64,000 nt of DNA from Arenibacterium halophilum (lineage in GTDB: Bacteria > Pseudomonadota > Alphaproteobacteria > Rhodobacterales > Rhodobacteraceae): contig NZ_VCPC01000001.1 of NCBI RefSeq assembly GCF_005938225.1, positions 744,001-808,000 on the forward strand, read 5' to 3'. A model generated the notes under the pieces. That model was given only the letters and a program-made list of their open reading frames with translations, was not told where the DNA came from and did not search any database. Shown in pieces: positions 25,276-34,788 of this stretch (within the stretch, counting starts at the first letter, position 1; every line of letters begins with the position of its first letter). The translations under genes were made by a program, and so were the position numbers.

Positions 25276-26256
25276 TCAGCCGCGGTCGCGGCCGATGAGG
25301 CCGAGGTGGCGGAAGAGCCAGACCTGACCGGCGCCGATCACCAGCAGGAGCGCGCAAACGACCCAGAAGGCCATGGGTTGTGCGGCGCCGGGCACGCCGC
25401 CGACATTGATGCCGAGGAGTCCCGTCAACAGGCCCAGCGGCAGGAAGATCGCGGCGACCACCGACAGCACCAGCATCTGACGATTGCTGGCCTCGGCGCG
25501 CATGTCCATGATCTGGTCGTGCACGACTTCGGCGCGGTCGCGGATCGCGTCGAGCGATTCCGCAAGGCGGGTGACGCGTTCGGTGGCTTCGCGCACCCGT
25601 TCGCGCGCGCCGTGCATCATCCAGTCCATATCCTCGATTTCCAGCGTACTCAGCGCGTCGCGCTGGGGGAACATGTAGCGGCGCAGCATGATCGACACGC
25701 GGCGCACCTCGGCCAGTTCGGCGCGCGACGGGACGCGACCGTTATCTTCCAGTTCGGTTTCCAGATCGTCGATGCGTTCGTTCAGGTCGGCGACGATGGG
25801 TTCCGCGCGGTCGGCAAGGCGCAGGGCGATCCGGGCGATCAGCTCTCCGCTGTCTTGCGGCGCAGCGCGGCGGGTCAGCGCCTCGGCCACGTCTTCGACC
25901 GCGCGAATGCGGCGCCGCTGAACCGTCACGACCAGCCCCTGCGTCGCCCAGATGCGCAGCGACACCATGTCCTCGGGCTCGGCGCCTTCGCTGAGGTTCA
26001 CGCCGCGCAGGTTCATCAGCACCCCGTCACCGTGGGTCGCGCAGCGTGGCCGGGTCTCGGGCGCGTCCAGCACCTCGGTCACCAGCGCATCCAGCCCCGA
26101 CTGGTGCAGCCAGTCGGGTTCATCTGGTGCGGGCCGTTCGAGGTGCAGCCAGACGAACCCTTCGCCCTGCGACAGCTGCGCGGCTGTCTGCCCCTGCGGG
26201 TCGATTTCTTCGGCCCCGCCGGTTCCGTCACAGCGATGTGCCAGTCTGATCGCCAT
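25276..26256 (-). CDS. zntB: ZntB-type CorA-family zinc transporter
   Basis: This 326-aa protein has the CorA superfamily form: a long cytoplasmic alpha/beta and coiled-coil part followed by two C-terminal helices. In place of the GMN loop of CorA it has [15 protein letters not shown], the ZntB variant. ZntB moves zinc across the inner membrane. The start at 26256 follows AAGGAGAG; the longer frame overlaps the divergent valS promoter. Its last codons run into repeat copy 3. Confidence 0.88.
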   Translation of the reverse strand: MAIRLAHRCDGTGGAEEIDPQGQTAAQLSQGEGFVWLHLERPAPDEPDWLHQSGLDALVTEVLDAPETRPRCATHGDGVLMNLRGVNLSEGAEPEDMVSLRIWATQGLVVTVQRRRIRAVEDVAEALTRRAAPQDSGELIARIALRLADRAEPIVADLNERIDDLETELEDNGRVPSRAELAEVRRVSIMLRRYMFPQRDALSTLEIEDMDWMMHGARERVREATERVTRLAESLDAIRDRAEVVHDQIMDMRAEASNRQMLVLSVVAAIFLPLGLLTGLLGINVGGVPGAAQPMAFWVVCALLLVIGAGQVWLFRHLGLIGRDRG

Positions 26257-26402
26257 TCGCGCTCTCCTTGCCTGTTTGTCCGGTAATCTGGGGCAGCGGG
26301 CGGCAGATTTCCACGCCCAAATGCCGCGCCGGGTGCAAGTGCGCTTCCCCTTCCGCGCCAGCTTCGATAGACGGGGCGCGGACGTTTGCAAGGATCACCG
26401 CC

Positions 26403-29400
26403 ATGGCACTGGAAAAAGCATTCAACGCGGCCGACGCCGAAGACCGCCTGTACCGGGCCTGGGAAGAGGCCGGATGTTTCAAGGCGGGGGCGAATGCCAA
26501 GCCCGGCGCCTCGGCCTATTCGATCATGATCCCGCCGCCGAACGTCACCGGTAGCCTGCATATGGGACACGCCTTCAACAACACGTTGCAGGACATCCTG
26601 ATCCGCTGGAAGCGCATGAAGGGGTTCGACGTGCTGTGGCAGCCCGGCACCGACCATGCCGGCATCGCCACCCAGATGGTGACCGAGCGCGAGATGGCCG
26701 CCAATGGCGAACCGACCCGCGCCGAGATGGGACGCGAGGAATTCCTGAAGCGCGTCTGGGACCAGAAGGTCAAGTCGCGCGGCACGATCATTGGCCAGCT
26801 GAAGCGCCTTGGCGCCTCGGCCGACTGGTCGCGCGAGGCGTTCACCATGTCGGGCGCCCCGCAAGCCCCCGAGGGCGAAGGCGGCAATTTCCACGATGCC
26901 GTCATCAAGGTCTTCGTGGATATGTACAACAAGGGGCTGATCTATCGCGGCAAGCGGCTGGTCAACTGGGATCCCCATTTCGAAACCGCGATTTCCGATC
27001 TTGAAGTCGAGAACATCGAGGTCGCCGGCCACATGTGGCACTTCAAGTACCCGCTTGCGGGGGGCGAGACATATGAATACGTCGAGAAGGATGAAGACGG
27101 CAACGTAACCCTGCGGGAGACGCGGGACTATATCTCGATCGCCACCACCCGCCCCGAGACGATGCTGGGCGATGGCGCGGTTGCGGTTCACCCATCGGAT
27201 GAACGTTACGCACCAATCGTCGGCAAGCTGTGCGAAATTCCGGTTGGTCCACAGGAATTCCGCAGGTTTATCCCCATCATCACCGATGAGTACCCGGACC
27301 CGAGTTTCGGCTCGGGCGCGGTGAAGATCACCGGCGCGCATGATTTCAACGACTATGGCGTCGCCAGCCGCAACGATATCCCGATGTATCGCCTGATGGA
27401 TACCAAGGGGCGGATGCGCGACGATGGCGCACCCTATGCCGAGGCCGCCGCCCGCGCACAGGAAATTGCAAATGGCGCCGCCTTCACGGGCGCCGAGGTC
27501 GATACGCTGAACCTTGTCCCGGACGAGCTGCGCGGGCTGGATCGCTTCGAGGCCCGCAAGCAGGTGGTCGCGCAGATCACCGCCGAAGGGCTGGCCGTGA
27601 TGGTGCCCGGCGAACCGGGTGAGGATGGCGAGGTGCATCCCATCCCATTGGTCGAGGCCAAGCCGATCATGCAGCCCTTCGGAGACCGGTCGAAGGTGGT
27701 GATCGAGCCGATGCTGACTGATCAGTGGTTTGTCGATACCGCGCAGATCGTCGGCCCGGCGCTGGACGCCGTGAAGAACGGCACGGTCAGGATCATGCCA
27801 GAGTCGGGCGAGCGGACCTATTACCACTGGCTGGAAAACATCGAGCCCTGGTGCATCTCGCGCCAGCTCTGGTGGGGCCACCAGATTCCGGTGTGGTATG
27901 GTTTCGACCTCGGCGTGCATCGCTTCAAGGACGACGAAGGCGATGGCGCGCTGGATGCGGTCGAGCTGGGCCGCCTGCTGAACGAAGGCGGGATGCTGCA
28001 CGCGGGCGAAGTTGCCCATTGCGGTGCCACGCTCGATGATGTCACGCGCGCCTTCCTGCATGAATTGGACGACACCCCCACCCCGATCAACCATTCGCGG
28101 GTCGTCGAAGTGGCCGACCGTCAGGCGGCAATCGAGACACTGGCGGCGAGCCTTGCCGAATACAATGTGACCCAGGACCCAACCCACCTGGTTTACCCGG
28201 TCTGGCGCGACCCCGATGTGCTTGACACATGGTTCTCGTCCGGCCTGTGGCCCATCGGGACGCTGGGCTGGCCCGAGCAGACGCCGGAACTGGCGCGCTA
28301 TTTCCCGACATCGACGCTGGTGACCGGGCAGGACATCCTGTTCTTCTGGGTCGCGCGGATGATGATGATGCAGTTGGCCGTGGTCGATCAGATCCCGTTT
28401 TCAACGGTTTACCTGCACGGGCTGGTGCGCGACGCCAAGGGCAAGAAGATGTCCAAGAGCCTTGGCAACGTGGTTGATCCGCTGGATATCATCGACGAAT
28501 TCGGCGCCGACGCGCTGCGCTTTACCAATGCCGCGATGGCCAGCCTTGGCGGCGTGCTGAAGCTGGATACCCAGCGCATCACCGGCTACCGCAACTTTGG
28601 CACCAAGCTGTGGAACTTCGCGCGCTTCGCCGAGATGAACGGCGTGTTCGAGGCCGCGGCTGCGGGTGTTCCGGCGCCTGCGCAGACGGTGAACCGCTGG
28701 ATCGTCGGCGAAACCGCGCGGGTGCGGGCCGAGGTGGACGAGGCGTTGGAAAACTTCCGCTTCGACGATGCCGCCAGCGCGCTGTATCGCTTTGTCTGGG
28801 GCAAGGTCTGCGACTGGTACGTGGAATTCTCCAAGCCGCTGTTGCAGGGCGAGGATGCCGCGGCCATGGCCGAGACCCGCGAGACGATGAAATGGGTTCT
28901 GGATCAGTGCCTTGTGCTGCTGCATCCGATCATGCCGTTCATCACGGAAGAGCTTTGGCAGACCTCGGGCCAGCGCGATGGGATGCTGATGCTGACCGAC
29001 TGGCCCGCCTATGGGCCCGAGGCGATCAACGCCGAGGCCGACCGCGAGATGACATGGGTGATCGCGCTGATCGAGTCGATCCGCTCGGCCCGGATGCAGA
29101 TGCATGTGCCCGCGGGGCTTCAAGTGCCGATGGTGGTGAGCGACATCGACGCCGCCGGCCAGGCCGCGTGGGACCGGAACCAGACGCTGATCATGCGGCT
29201 GGCCCGTATCGAAAGCCTGACCCCGGTCGACAGCTTCCCCAAAGGTACGATCACCATCGCCGCCGAGGGCGCGTCCTTTGGGCTGCCGCTGGCCGAGATC
29301 ATCGACATCGCCGAGGAGAAGGCGCGTCTCGAGAAGAGCTTGGGCAAGCTGGCCAAGGAACTGGGCGGGCTGCGCGGGCGGCTGAACAACCCGAAATTCG

Positions 29401-29513
29401 CCGAATCCGCGCCTGAAGATGTTGTCGCCGAAACCCGCGCCAACCTCGCCGCGCGCGAAGAGGAAGAGGCACGGCTGAAAGAGGCGCTGGCAAGGTTGGC
29501 CGAACTAGGGTGA
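26403..29513 (+). CDS. valS: valyl-tRNA synthetase
   Basis: This 1036-aa enzyme charges tRNA-Val. The class I signatures are [18 protein letters not shown] (HIGH-type, near residue 45) and [11 protein letters not shown] (KMSKS). The editing (CP1) domain lies between them, and a C-terminal coiled coil starts around [20 protein letters not shown] notable extra is about 95 residues between IPVWYG (near residue 498) and [16 protein letters not shown] (near residue 598), where E. coli has roughly 40. The start follows AAGGA and is divergent from zntB. Confidence 0.97.
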   Translation: MALEKAFNAADAEDRLYRAWEEAGCFKAGANAKPGASAYSIMIPPPNVTGSLHMGHAFNNTLQDILIRWKRMKGFDVLWQPGTDHAGIATQMVTEREMAANGEPTRAEMGREEFLKRVWDQKVKSRGTIIGQLKRLGASADWSREAFTMSGAPQAPEGEGGNFHDAVIKVFVDMYNKGLIYRGKRLVNWDPHFETAISDLEVENIEVAGHMWHFKYPLAGGETYEYVEKDEDGNVTLRETRDYISIATTRPETMLGDGAVAVHPSDERYAPIVGKLCEIPVGPQEFRRFIPIITDEYPDPSFGSGAVKITGAHDFNDYGVASRNDIPMYRLMDTKGRMRDDGAPYAEAAARAQEIANGAAFTGAEVDTLNLVPDELRGLDRFEARKQVVAQITAEGLAVMVPGEPGEDGEVHPIPLVEAKPIMQPFGDRSKVVIEPMLTDQWFVDTAQIVGPALDAVKNGTVRIMPESGERTYYHWLENIEPWCISRQLWWGHQIPVWYGFDLGVHRFKDDEGDGALDAVELGRLLNEGGMLHAGEVAHCGATLDDVTRAFLHELDDTPTPINHSRVVEVADRQAAIETLAASLAEYNVTQDPTHLVYPVWRDPDVLDTWFSSGLWPIGTLGWPEQTPELARYFPTSTLVTGQDILFFWVARMMMMQLAVVDQIPFSTVYLHGLVRDAKGKKMSKSLGNVVDPLDIIDEFGADALRFTNAAMASLGGVLKLDTQRITGYRNFGTKLWNFARFAEMNGVFEAAAAGVPAPAQTVNRWIVGETARVRAEVDEALENFRFDDAASALYRFVWGKVCDWYVEFSKPLLQGEDAAAMAETRETMKWVLDQCLVLLHPIMPFITEELWQTSGQRDGMLMLTDWPAYGPEAINAEADREMTWVIALIESIRSARMQMHVPAGLQVPMVVSDIDAAGQAAWDRNQTLIMRLARIESLTPVDSFPKGTITIAAEGASFGLPLAEIIDIAEEKARLEKSLGKLAKELGGLRGRLNNPKFAESAPEDVVAETRANLAAREEEEARLKEALARLAELG

Positions 29514-29562
29514 GGAGACCGCGCGGGTGGCGGTTTGTCACCCGCGTCCGGCCGTCATCGTA

Positions 29563-29670
29563 GAAGGGGGCTCTGCCTCTCGCCGCCGGGAGGCGGCAAT
29601 ACAGGAAGGAAGGGGGCTCTGCCCCCGCCCGCTGCGCGGCCTCCCCCGTGATATTTGAGCCCCAAAGAAG
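29563..29670. repeat. dispersed intergenic hairpin repeat, copy 4
   Basis: AAGGGGGCTCTGCC appears twice (29563 and 29610 areas), followed by CCCGCCCGCTGCGCGGCCTC, CCCCGTGATATTTGAGCCCC and AAAGAAGAG. It is the most diverged of the four copies, with a partial internal duplication. It separates the convergent valS and nitronate monooxygenase genes and probably terminates both. Confidence 0.7.
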
Positions 29671-29681
29671 AGTTGGACGGT

Positions 29682-30761
29682 TCAGCTGGTCGAAAGGTTG
29701 AGGAGCTCTCTGGCCTGGGACCAGAGACGGTCCGTCACCTCCTCTGCCGGATCGGTGGCACCGAGAGCGGCGGATTGACCGGCCCAAGCCTGCATCCGGT
29801 CGAGATCGCCAGCCTGGGCCGCGTCGTTTCGCATGGCGCCGGTCAGGTTGCGCTGGATCGGATAGGGCGCGGGTTTCGGGGCCTCTGGCGTTGCGGCGGC
29901 TTCGGTATAGGCGGTGCGCAGGCTGCGCCCCAAGCGGCCCGAGAAGGCGCGGGTCGGCGCCGTGTCCTCTGGGCGCGCGCGGCCAAGAGCATCGGCCCAG
30001 GGGGTCGGCGTGCCAGCCTCGGGCGTGCGCAGAAAGCCGGTACCGATCTGCACCGCGCTGGCACCAAGCGTCAGGGCTGCCGCGATGCCACGTGCGTCCG
30101 CGATGCCACCTGTCGCGATGACCGGAACCTTCACCGCATCCACCACAGCAGGAAGCAAAGAGAAAAGGCCGATCATCTGAGCCTCGGCCCGGTCGGCGTG
30201 AAACGCGCCGCGGTGGCCCCCGGCTTCAGACCCCTGTGCCACGACCGCATCGGCGCCGGCGGCTTCGGCTTCCAGCGCCTCAGCCACGGTGGTGACGGTT
30301 GCGAACCAGCGGATGCCGTTGTCCTTTAGGCGCTTCACCGTCTCCTCGTCGTAAACCCCCATGATCGAGCTGATAACCGACGGCCCTGTATCGATTACGG
30401 CATCGACTTGCGCTGCGAAATCCTGCAACCCGACCTCGGCCGCCTTGGCGTCAACCTCGGGGCCCCATTGCCCCAGGAAGCCACGCACAGCCGCCTCGGC
30501 CTCGGGGTCGCGTTCGGGCGGGGGGTCGGGCACCCAGAGGTTCATCTGAAAGGCGCCGTTGCCGCCCGCGCGCATCTGGCGCGCCCAGTCCGAAATGGCA
30601 TCGGGCGACATCAGCAGCGCCCCACAGGCGCCCATGCCGCCCGCGCGTGCAACCGCCTGCGACAGGGCAACCGGGCAAGCACCTGCCATGGGCGCCAACA
30701 GGATTGGCATCTGCAACCCGTAAGCTTCGCAGAATGTCTGAACGCGCGATGCGATGGTCAT
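29682..30761 (-). CDS. nitronate monooxygenase (2-nitropropane dioxygenase family)
   Basis: This 359-aa FMN-dependent TIM-barrel protein oxidises alkyl nitronates such as propionate-3-nitronate. Family features are the N-terminal MPILLAPMAGACPVALSQAV and the glycine-rich AQGSEAGGHRGAFHAD. The latter holds the proposed catalytic histidine. VPVIATGGIADARGIAAALTLGASAVQIGT is the FMN phosphate site, quoted here across positions around residue 200-230. It lies upstream of no operon partner; the next gene on the same strand starts 152 bp away. Confidence 0.9.
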   Translation of the reverse strand: MTIASRVQTFCEAYGLQMPILLAPMAGACPVALSQAVARAGGMGACGALLMSPDAISDWARQMRAGGNGAFQMNLWVPDPPPERDPEAEAAVRGFLGQWGPEVDAKAAEVGLQDFAAQVDAVIDTGPSVISSIMGVYDEETVKRLKDNGIRWFATVTTVAEALEAEAAGADAVVAQGSEAGGHRGAFHADRAEAQMIGLFSLLPAVVDAVKVPVIATGGIADARGIAAALTLGASAVQIGTGFLRTPEAGTPTPWADALGRARPEDTAPTRAFSGRLGRSLRTAYTEAAATPEAPKPAPYPIQRNLTGAMRNDAAQAGDLDRMQAWAGQSAALGATDPAEEVTDRLWSQARELLNLSTS

Positions 30762-30913
30762 GGCGGCCCCTCCTCGATTGGCACAAGCGAACTACAGCCG
30801 TGCCGCAGGCGCAACCCGTTTCATAACACACCCCGGCCCCTACGGCGCCCCCCTACCGCGTGCAGCGCGGGCATGTCGTGTGCGCCATCAGGCGCACTCC
30901 GCTTGGTAACGGC

Positions 30914-31696
30914 CTATTTGAAGTTGGGCGCGCGTTTCTGCATTTGGGCGGCAATCGCCTCCATCTGGTGGGGTTTGCCGATCAGCGGCACCTGGGCACG
31001 GGATTCTTCCAGCAGCACATCGGACTGGCCCTCGGATTCGGCGGTGGCAATCAGCGCCTTGGCCGCGCGGATCGCCGAGGGGCTCTTGCCGGTGATCGTT
31101 CCTGCCAGGTCCAGCGCTGCCGACAGCGGGTCTTCGGCCAGCGAGGTCACCAGCCCCCAGCGTTCGGCCTGCTCGGCACCCACCGGCTCGGCAGTGTAGG
31201 TCAGTAGTCGCAGAACGTCCGAGCGCACCAGCGCCGGCAGCAGCGCCATGCCGCCCATATCGGGCACAAGGCCCCACTTCATCTCCATCAGCGAAACCCG
31301 CGCATCGGGCGCGGCGATGCGAATGTCGGCGCCCAGCGCCAGTTGCAGGCCGCCGCCAAAGGCCACGCCCTGGATCGCCGCAATCACCGGCATCGGCGCG
31401 CGACGCCATGTCATCGCCACCTCTTGCACCAGATTGGCGTCGTCGTGGGTGCGCTCCATCAGCCATGCTTCGGGATCGACGGTACCCATGGTTGCAAAGC
31501 TTGCCATGTCGAGCCCCGCGCAAAAGGCACGACCTTCGCCCGAAAGCACCACCACGCGCGCGTCAGAGGCCGCGACCTCTTGTCCGGCGGCGACGATGGC
31601 CTCCATCATCTCGCGGTCCAGCGCGTTCATCTTGTCGCCGCGGGTCAGCGTGACCCTGGCAATATGTTGTTCATAGGTGACTGATACACGCGCCAT
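30914..31696 (-). CDS. enoyl-CoA hydratase/isomerase family protein
   Basis: This 260-aa crotonase-fold protein starts at 31696 after a CGGAGGGC ribosome site. The oxyanion-hole segments are RAFCAGLDMASF and IQGVAFGGGLQLALGADIRIAA, and MKWGLVPDMGGMALLPALV follows. The glutamate usual for hydratase activity is not clear at the standard place, so a hydratase, isomerase or hydrolase role is open. It is divergent from a small DUF454 membrane protein. Confidence 0.9.
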   Translation of the reverse strand: MARVSVTYEQHIARVTLTRGDKMNALDREMMEAIVAAGQEVAASDARVVVLSGEGRAFCAGLDMASFATMGTVDPEAWLMERTHDDANLVQEVAMTWRRAPMPVIAAIQGVAFGGGLQLALGADIRIAAPDARVSLMEMKWGLVPDMGGMALLPALVRSDVLRLLTYTAEPVGAEQAERWGLVTSLAEDPLSAALDLAGTITGKSPSAIRAAKALIATAESEGQSDVLLEESRAQVPLIGKPHQMEAIAAQMQKRAPNFK

Positions 31697-31853
31697 GTGA
31701 TGCCCTCCGCTGGTGTCGGGCTTACCCTGCCCCGTGGTCAGGCGCGATGCCAGCACTACGTGACGGAACACCGCGGCCGGTATGGCCGTTTACAGGAGGT
31801 CCGGGTCGTGGCTAGATCGCGACCGCTCCCCTGCACAGAAAGGGACTTTGTTC

Positions 31854-32243
31854 ATGTCACGCAGCCTTGCACGACAGCCACGCCGCGCGATGCGTCCGCT
31901 TTGGACACTGGCCGGGCTGCTGTCGCTGGCGCTGGGGATTCTGGGCATTTTCCTTCCCGTGCTGCCGACCACGCCGCTGGTATTGCTTGCGGCCTTCTGT
32001 TTCGGCAAAGGCTCTCCTCGGTTGCGCGCGTGGATCCTTGGGCACCGGCGCTTTGGCCCGATGATCGCCGATTGGGAAGCGACGGGCGCGATCCCGCGCC
32101 GGGTCAAGATCGCTGCCTGTCCGGTGATGGCCGCCACCTTTGCCCTGTCCTGGGCGATGGGCGTGCCCGGCCGGGTGCTGATCGCGCAGGGCCTGTTGAT
32201 GGGCATCGGCGCCGCCTATGTGCTGACACGGCCTGACCGCTAA
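31854..32243 (+). CDS. DUF454 (YbaN-type) small membrane protein
   Basis: This 129-aa protein has three to four hydrophobic helices. It has the DUF454 signature GIFLPVLPTTPLVLLAAFCF followed by the positively charged FGKGSPRLRAWILGHRRFGP. The function of the family is not known, although members sit in the inner membrane. The start at 31854 follows GAAAGGGA. It precedes the aminotransferase gene by 51 bp and may be cotranscribed with it. Confidence 0.88.
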   Translation: MSRSLARQPRRAMRPLWTLAGLLSLALGILGIFLPVLPTTPLVLLAAFCFGKGSPRLRAWILGHRRFGPMIADWEATGAIPRRVKIAACPVMAATFALSWAMGVPGRVLIAQGLLMGIGAAYVLTRPDR

Positions 32244-32294
32244 GCCCCGGTTTGCCGCTTGCCGGGACCGCGCGCTTGGGCTTATCTGCGCGGC

Positions 32295-33404
32295 ATGACC
32301 TTTCCTCGCTACACCCCGCTTGTCGCCGCGCTGCCCTCTACCGTGCCGTTCGTCGGCCCCGAGACACAAGAACGCGAACGTGGCGCCGCCTTTGACGCGC
32401 GTCTTGGCGCGAATGAAAATACCTTTGGCCCTTCGCCCCGCGCTATTGATGCGATGCAGGCGGCGGCCGGCGATGTCTGGATGTACGGCGACGCGCAAAG
32501 CCACGACCTGCGCAAGGCTCTGGCGGCCGAGCATGGGGTGCGCCCCGAACATATTGTGGTTGGTGAAGGGATTGACGGGCTGCTCGGCTATCTGGTGCGG
32601 CTCGTCGTGGGCGAAGGCGATGCCGTCGTCACGTCCGAAGGCGCCTATCCCACGTTCAACTATCACGTTTCGGGCTTTGGCGGGGTGCTGCACAAAGTAC
32701 CCTATCGCGACGATCGCGAAGACCCGGAGGCGCTGATCGAAAAGGCGCGCGAGGTTGGGGCCAAGCTGGTTTATATCGCCAATCCCGACAACCCGATGGG
32801 CAGCTGGCACAGCGGCGCCGATCTGCTGGCCGCGCTGGATCGCCTGCCCGAGGGCTGTCTGATGATCGTCGACGAGGCCTATGTCGAATGCGCGCCAGAG
32901 GGCACGGCCTTGCCGGTGCAGCCCGACGATCCGCGTGTGATCCGGATGCGGACCTTTTCCAAGGTCTACGGCATGGCGGGCGCGCGCATCGGCTATGCCT
33001 TGGCCGCACCCGATCTGATCCGCGCCTTCGACAAGGTGCGAAATCATTTCGGCATCAACCGGATTGCCCAGGCCGGGGCGCTGGCCGCGCTGGAAGATCG
33101 CGATTGGCTGGCGCATGTGCAGGGCGAGATTGCCACCGCACGCGACCGGATCGGCCAGATCGCGCGCGACAACGGCCTGACGCCGCTGCCCTCGGCCACC
33201 AATTTCGTCGCCATTGACTGTGGCGGCGACGGGGCGCTTGCGGCGCGGGTGGTGGCCGGGCTTATCGCGCGTGGCGTGTTCGTGCGAATGCCCTTTGCCG
33301 CGCCGCAGAACCGCTGCATCCGGGTCAGCGCGGCCCCGGCCGAGACGCTGGAGTTTTTCGCCCGCGCCTTGCCCGAAGCCCTTGCAGAAGCCCGCGAAGG
33401 CTAG
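32295..33404 (+). CDS. hisC: histidinol-phosphate-type PLP aminotransferase
   Basis: This 369-aa fold-type I aminotransferase resembles HisC: LGANENTFGPSPRAIDAM at the start, IANPDNPMGS, IVDEAYVECAPE, and the PLP lysine in RTFSKVYGMAGARIGYAL. HisC catalyses imidazole-acetol phosphate to histidinol phosphate; some paralogues act on aromatic amino acids or cobalamin precursors. It is far from any his operon here, so it could be a second copy with another role. The stop codon overlaps the convergent aminotransferase by four bases (CTAG). Confidence 0.8.
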   Translation: MTFPRYTPLVAALPSTVPFVGPETQERERGAAFDARLGANENTFGPSPRAIDAMQAAAGDVWMYGDAQSHDLRKALAAEHGVRPEHIVVGEGIDGLLGYLVRLVVGEGDAVVTSEGAYPTFNYHVSGFGGVLHKVPYRDDREDPEALIEKAREVGAKLVYIANPDNPMGSWHSGADLLAALDRLPEGCLMIVDEAYVECAPEGTALPVQPDDPRVIRMRTFSKVYGMAGARIGYALAAPDLIRAFDKVRNHFGINRIAQAGALAALEDRDWLAHVQGEIATARDRIGQIARDNGLTPLPSATNFVAIDCGGDGALAARVVAGLIARGVFVRMPFAAPQNRCIRVSAAPAETLEFFARALPEALAEAREG

Positions 33405-34612
33405 GCCTTACCGGCGATCACCCTTGCGGCAGCCGACAGCGCGCCGCTACCGTGAGCGATGTCATTCGCGGCCATCCCGGCCTCGATCCCGCCCAGCAGC
33501 GCCATGATCATCTGGCCGTTCACATGACCCATGTGGCCAAGACGGAAAAACGCATCGCCCGCCGGATCGCCCGCAGGCGCCATGCCCAGCCCGATGCCCA
33601 GCGTCAGGCCGATATTGTCCGACAGCCAGTTGCGCAGCCGCGTCCCATCAGGGCCCGACAGGCGCGCCGCCGTTACCGCATGGCTGCGCAATGCGGGATC
33701 GGCGATGTTCAGGTGGAAATCGCCCTCTTGCCCCCAGGCCTCGCAGGCGGCCCAGATCGCGCGGGCAAGGGTTTCATGACGAGTCCAGACAGCCTCGATC
33801 CCTTCGCCGTGGATGAGGTCAAGCGCGGCACGCAGGCCATACACATGGTGCGTGCCCGCCGTGCCGCCGAAATGCTGGTAATATTCGGCCGGCGCGCCGC
33901 GCGGCCCCCAATCCCAATAGCGGCTGACGCGGGGCATCGCATTGCGCACGGCTTCGGCGCGCGGATTAAAGAACACGAAAGACATGCCCGGCGGCACCAT
34001 CAAGCCCTTCTGGCAGGCCGCAACCGTCACATCGACACCCCAGTCGTCCATTTCAAACCGGTCGCAGGCCAGCGAGGCGATGCAATCCACCATCAGCAGC
34101 GCGGGATGGGCGCAATCGTCCAGCACCCGGCGCAGGCCCGGAATGTCGTTGCGCACCGAACTGGAGGTATCGACATGCGTCGCCAGCACCGCCTTGATCC
34201 GGTGGCCGGTATCCGCGCGCAGCGCCTCGGCCACGCGGTCCAGATCGAAAGGAGAGGATTTGCCGAAATCGATGATCTGGGTTTCCGCCCCCAGCCCCTG
34301 CGCCATGTCCGCCCAGCCCATGCCGAACCGCCCCGTGGCGGGCACCAGCACCAGATCGCCCGGCGACAGCACGTTGGCCAACGCCGCCTCCCATGCACCA
34401 TGACCGTTGGCCAGGTACATCGCCACCTTGTGCCGGGTGCGCGCCACGCGCTTCAGGTCGGCGACCACGGAATGGGTCACCTCGACAAGCTCGCCGCCAT
34501 AGATATTGGGCGCAGCGCGGTGCATCGCCTGAAGCACCGCATCGGGAATAACCGAAGGCCCCGGAATCGCCAGATAGCTGCGCCCCTGCGCGAGAGTGGA
34601 TGGATGTGTCAT
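33401..34612 (-). CDS. class V aminotransferase, alanine/serine-glyoxylate type
   Basis: This 403-aa PLP enzyme resembles alanine-glyoxylate and serine-glyoxylate aminotransferases. It opens with YLAIPGPSVIPDAVLQAMHR and has NGHGAWEAALANVLSPGDLV and ATHVDTSSSVRNDI. The PLP lysine is in VAACQKGLMVPPGMSF. The C-terminal FRLGHMGHVNGQMIMALLGG is also typical. It probably moves an amino group to glyoxylate or pyruvate in the serine or photorespiratory-like glycine cycle. It is divergent from the ABC exporter. Confidence 0.87.
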   Translation of the reverse strand: MTHPSTLAQGRSYLAIPGPSVIPDAVLQAMHRAAPNIYGGELVEVTHSVVADLKRVARTRHKVAMYLANGHGAWEAALANVLSPGDLVLVPATGRFGMGWADMAQGLGAETQIIDFGKSSPFDLDRVAEALRADTGHRIKAVLATHVDTSSSVRNDIPGLRRVLDDCAHPALLMVDCIASLACDRFEMDDWGVDVTVAACQKGLMVPPGMSFVFFNPRAEAVRNAMPRVSRYWDWGPRGAPAEYYQHFGGTAGTHHVYGLRAALDLIHGEGIEAVWTRHETLARAIWAACEAWGQEGDFHLNIADPALRSHAVTAARLSGPDGTRLRNWLSDNIGLTLGIGLGMAPAGDPAGDAFFRLGHMGHVNGQMIMALLGGIEAGMAANDIAHGSGALSAAARVIAGKA

Positions 34613-34788
34613 GAGGTGGTCCGTCGTGGAATCTGCCGCGCCACACTACGCATGAAGACCCCGGCGTCAATGCGGCGCGCCCTTGCAATTCGCCGCCGCT
34701 TGCACCACCCCTATTTGATGACCATTCGACCCGACACAGTTACGAAGGCGCGCGCCATGTTCACCGCCCTGCCCCGGAACGCCCGGCC

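Noticed and set aside
26079-28187. 702-codon minus-strand frame over valS
   Set aside because: Antisense shadow of the valyl-tRNA synthetase gene; no family features.
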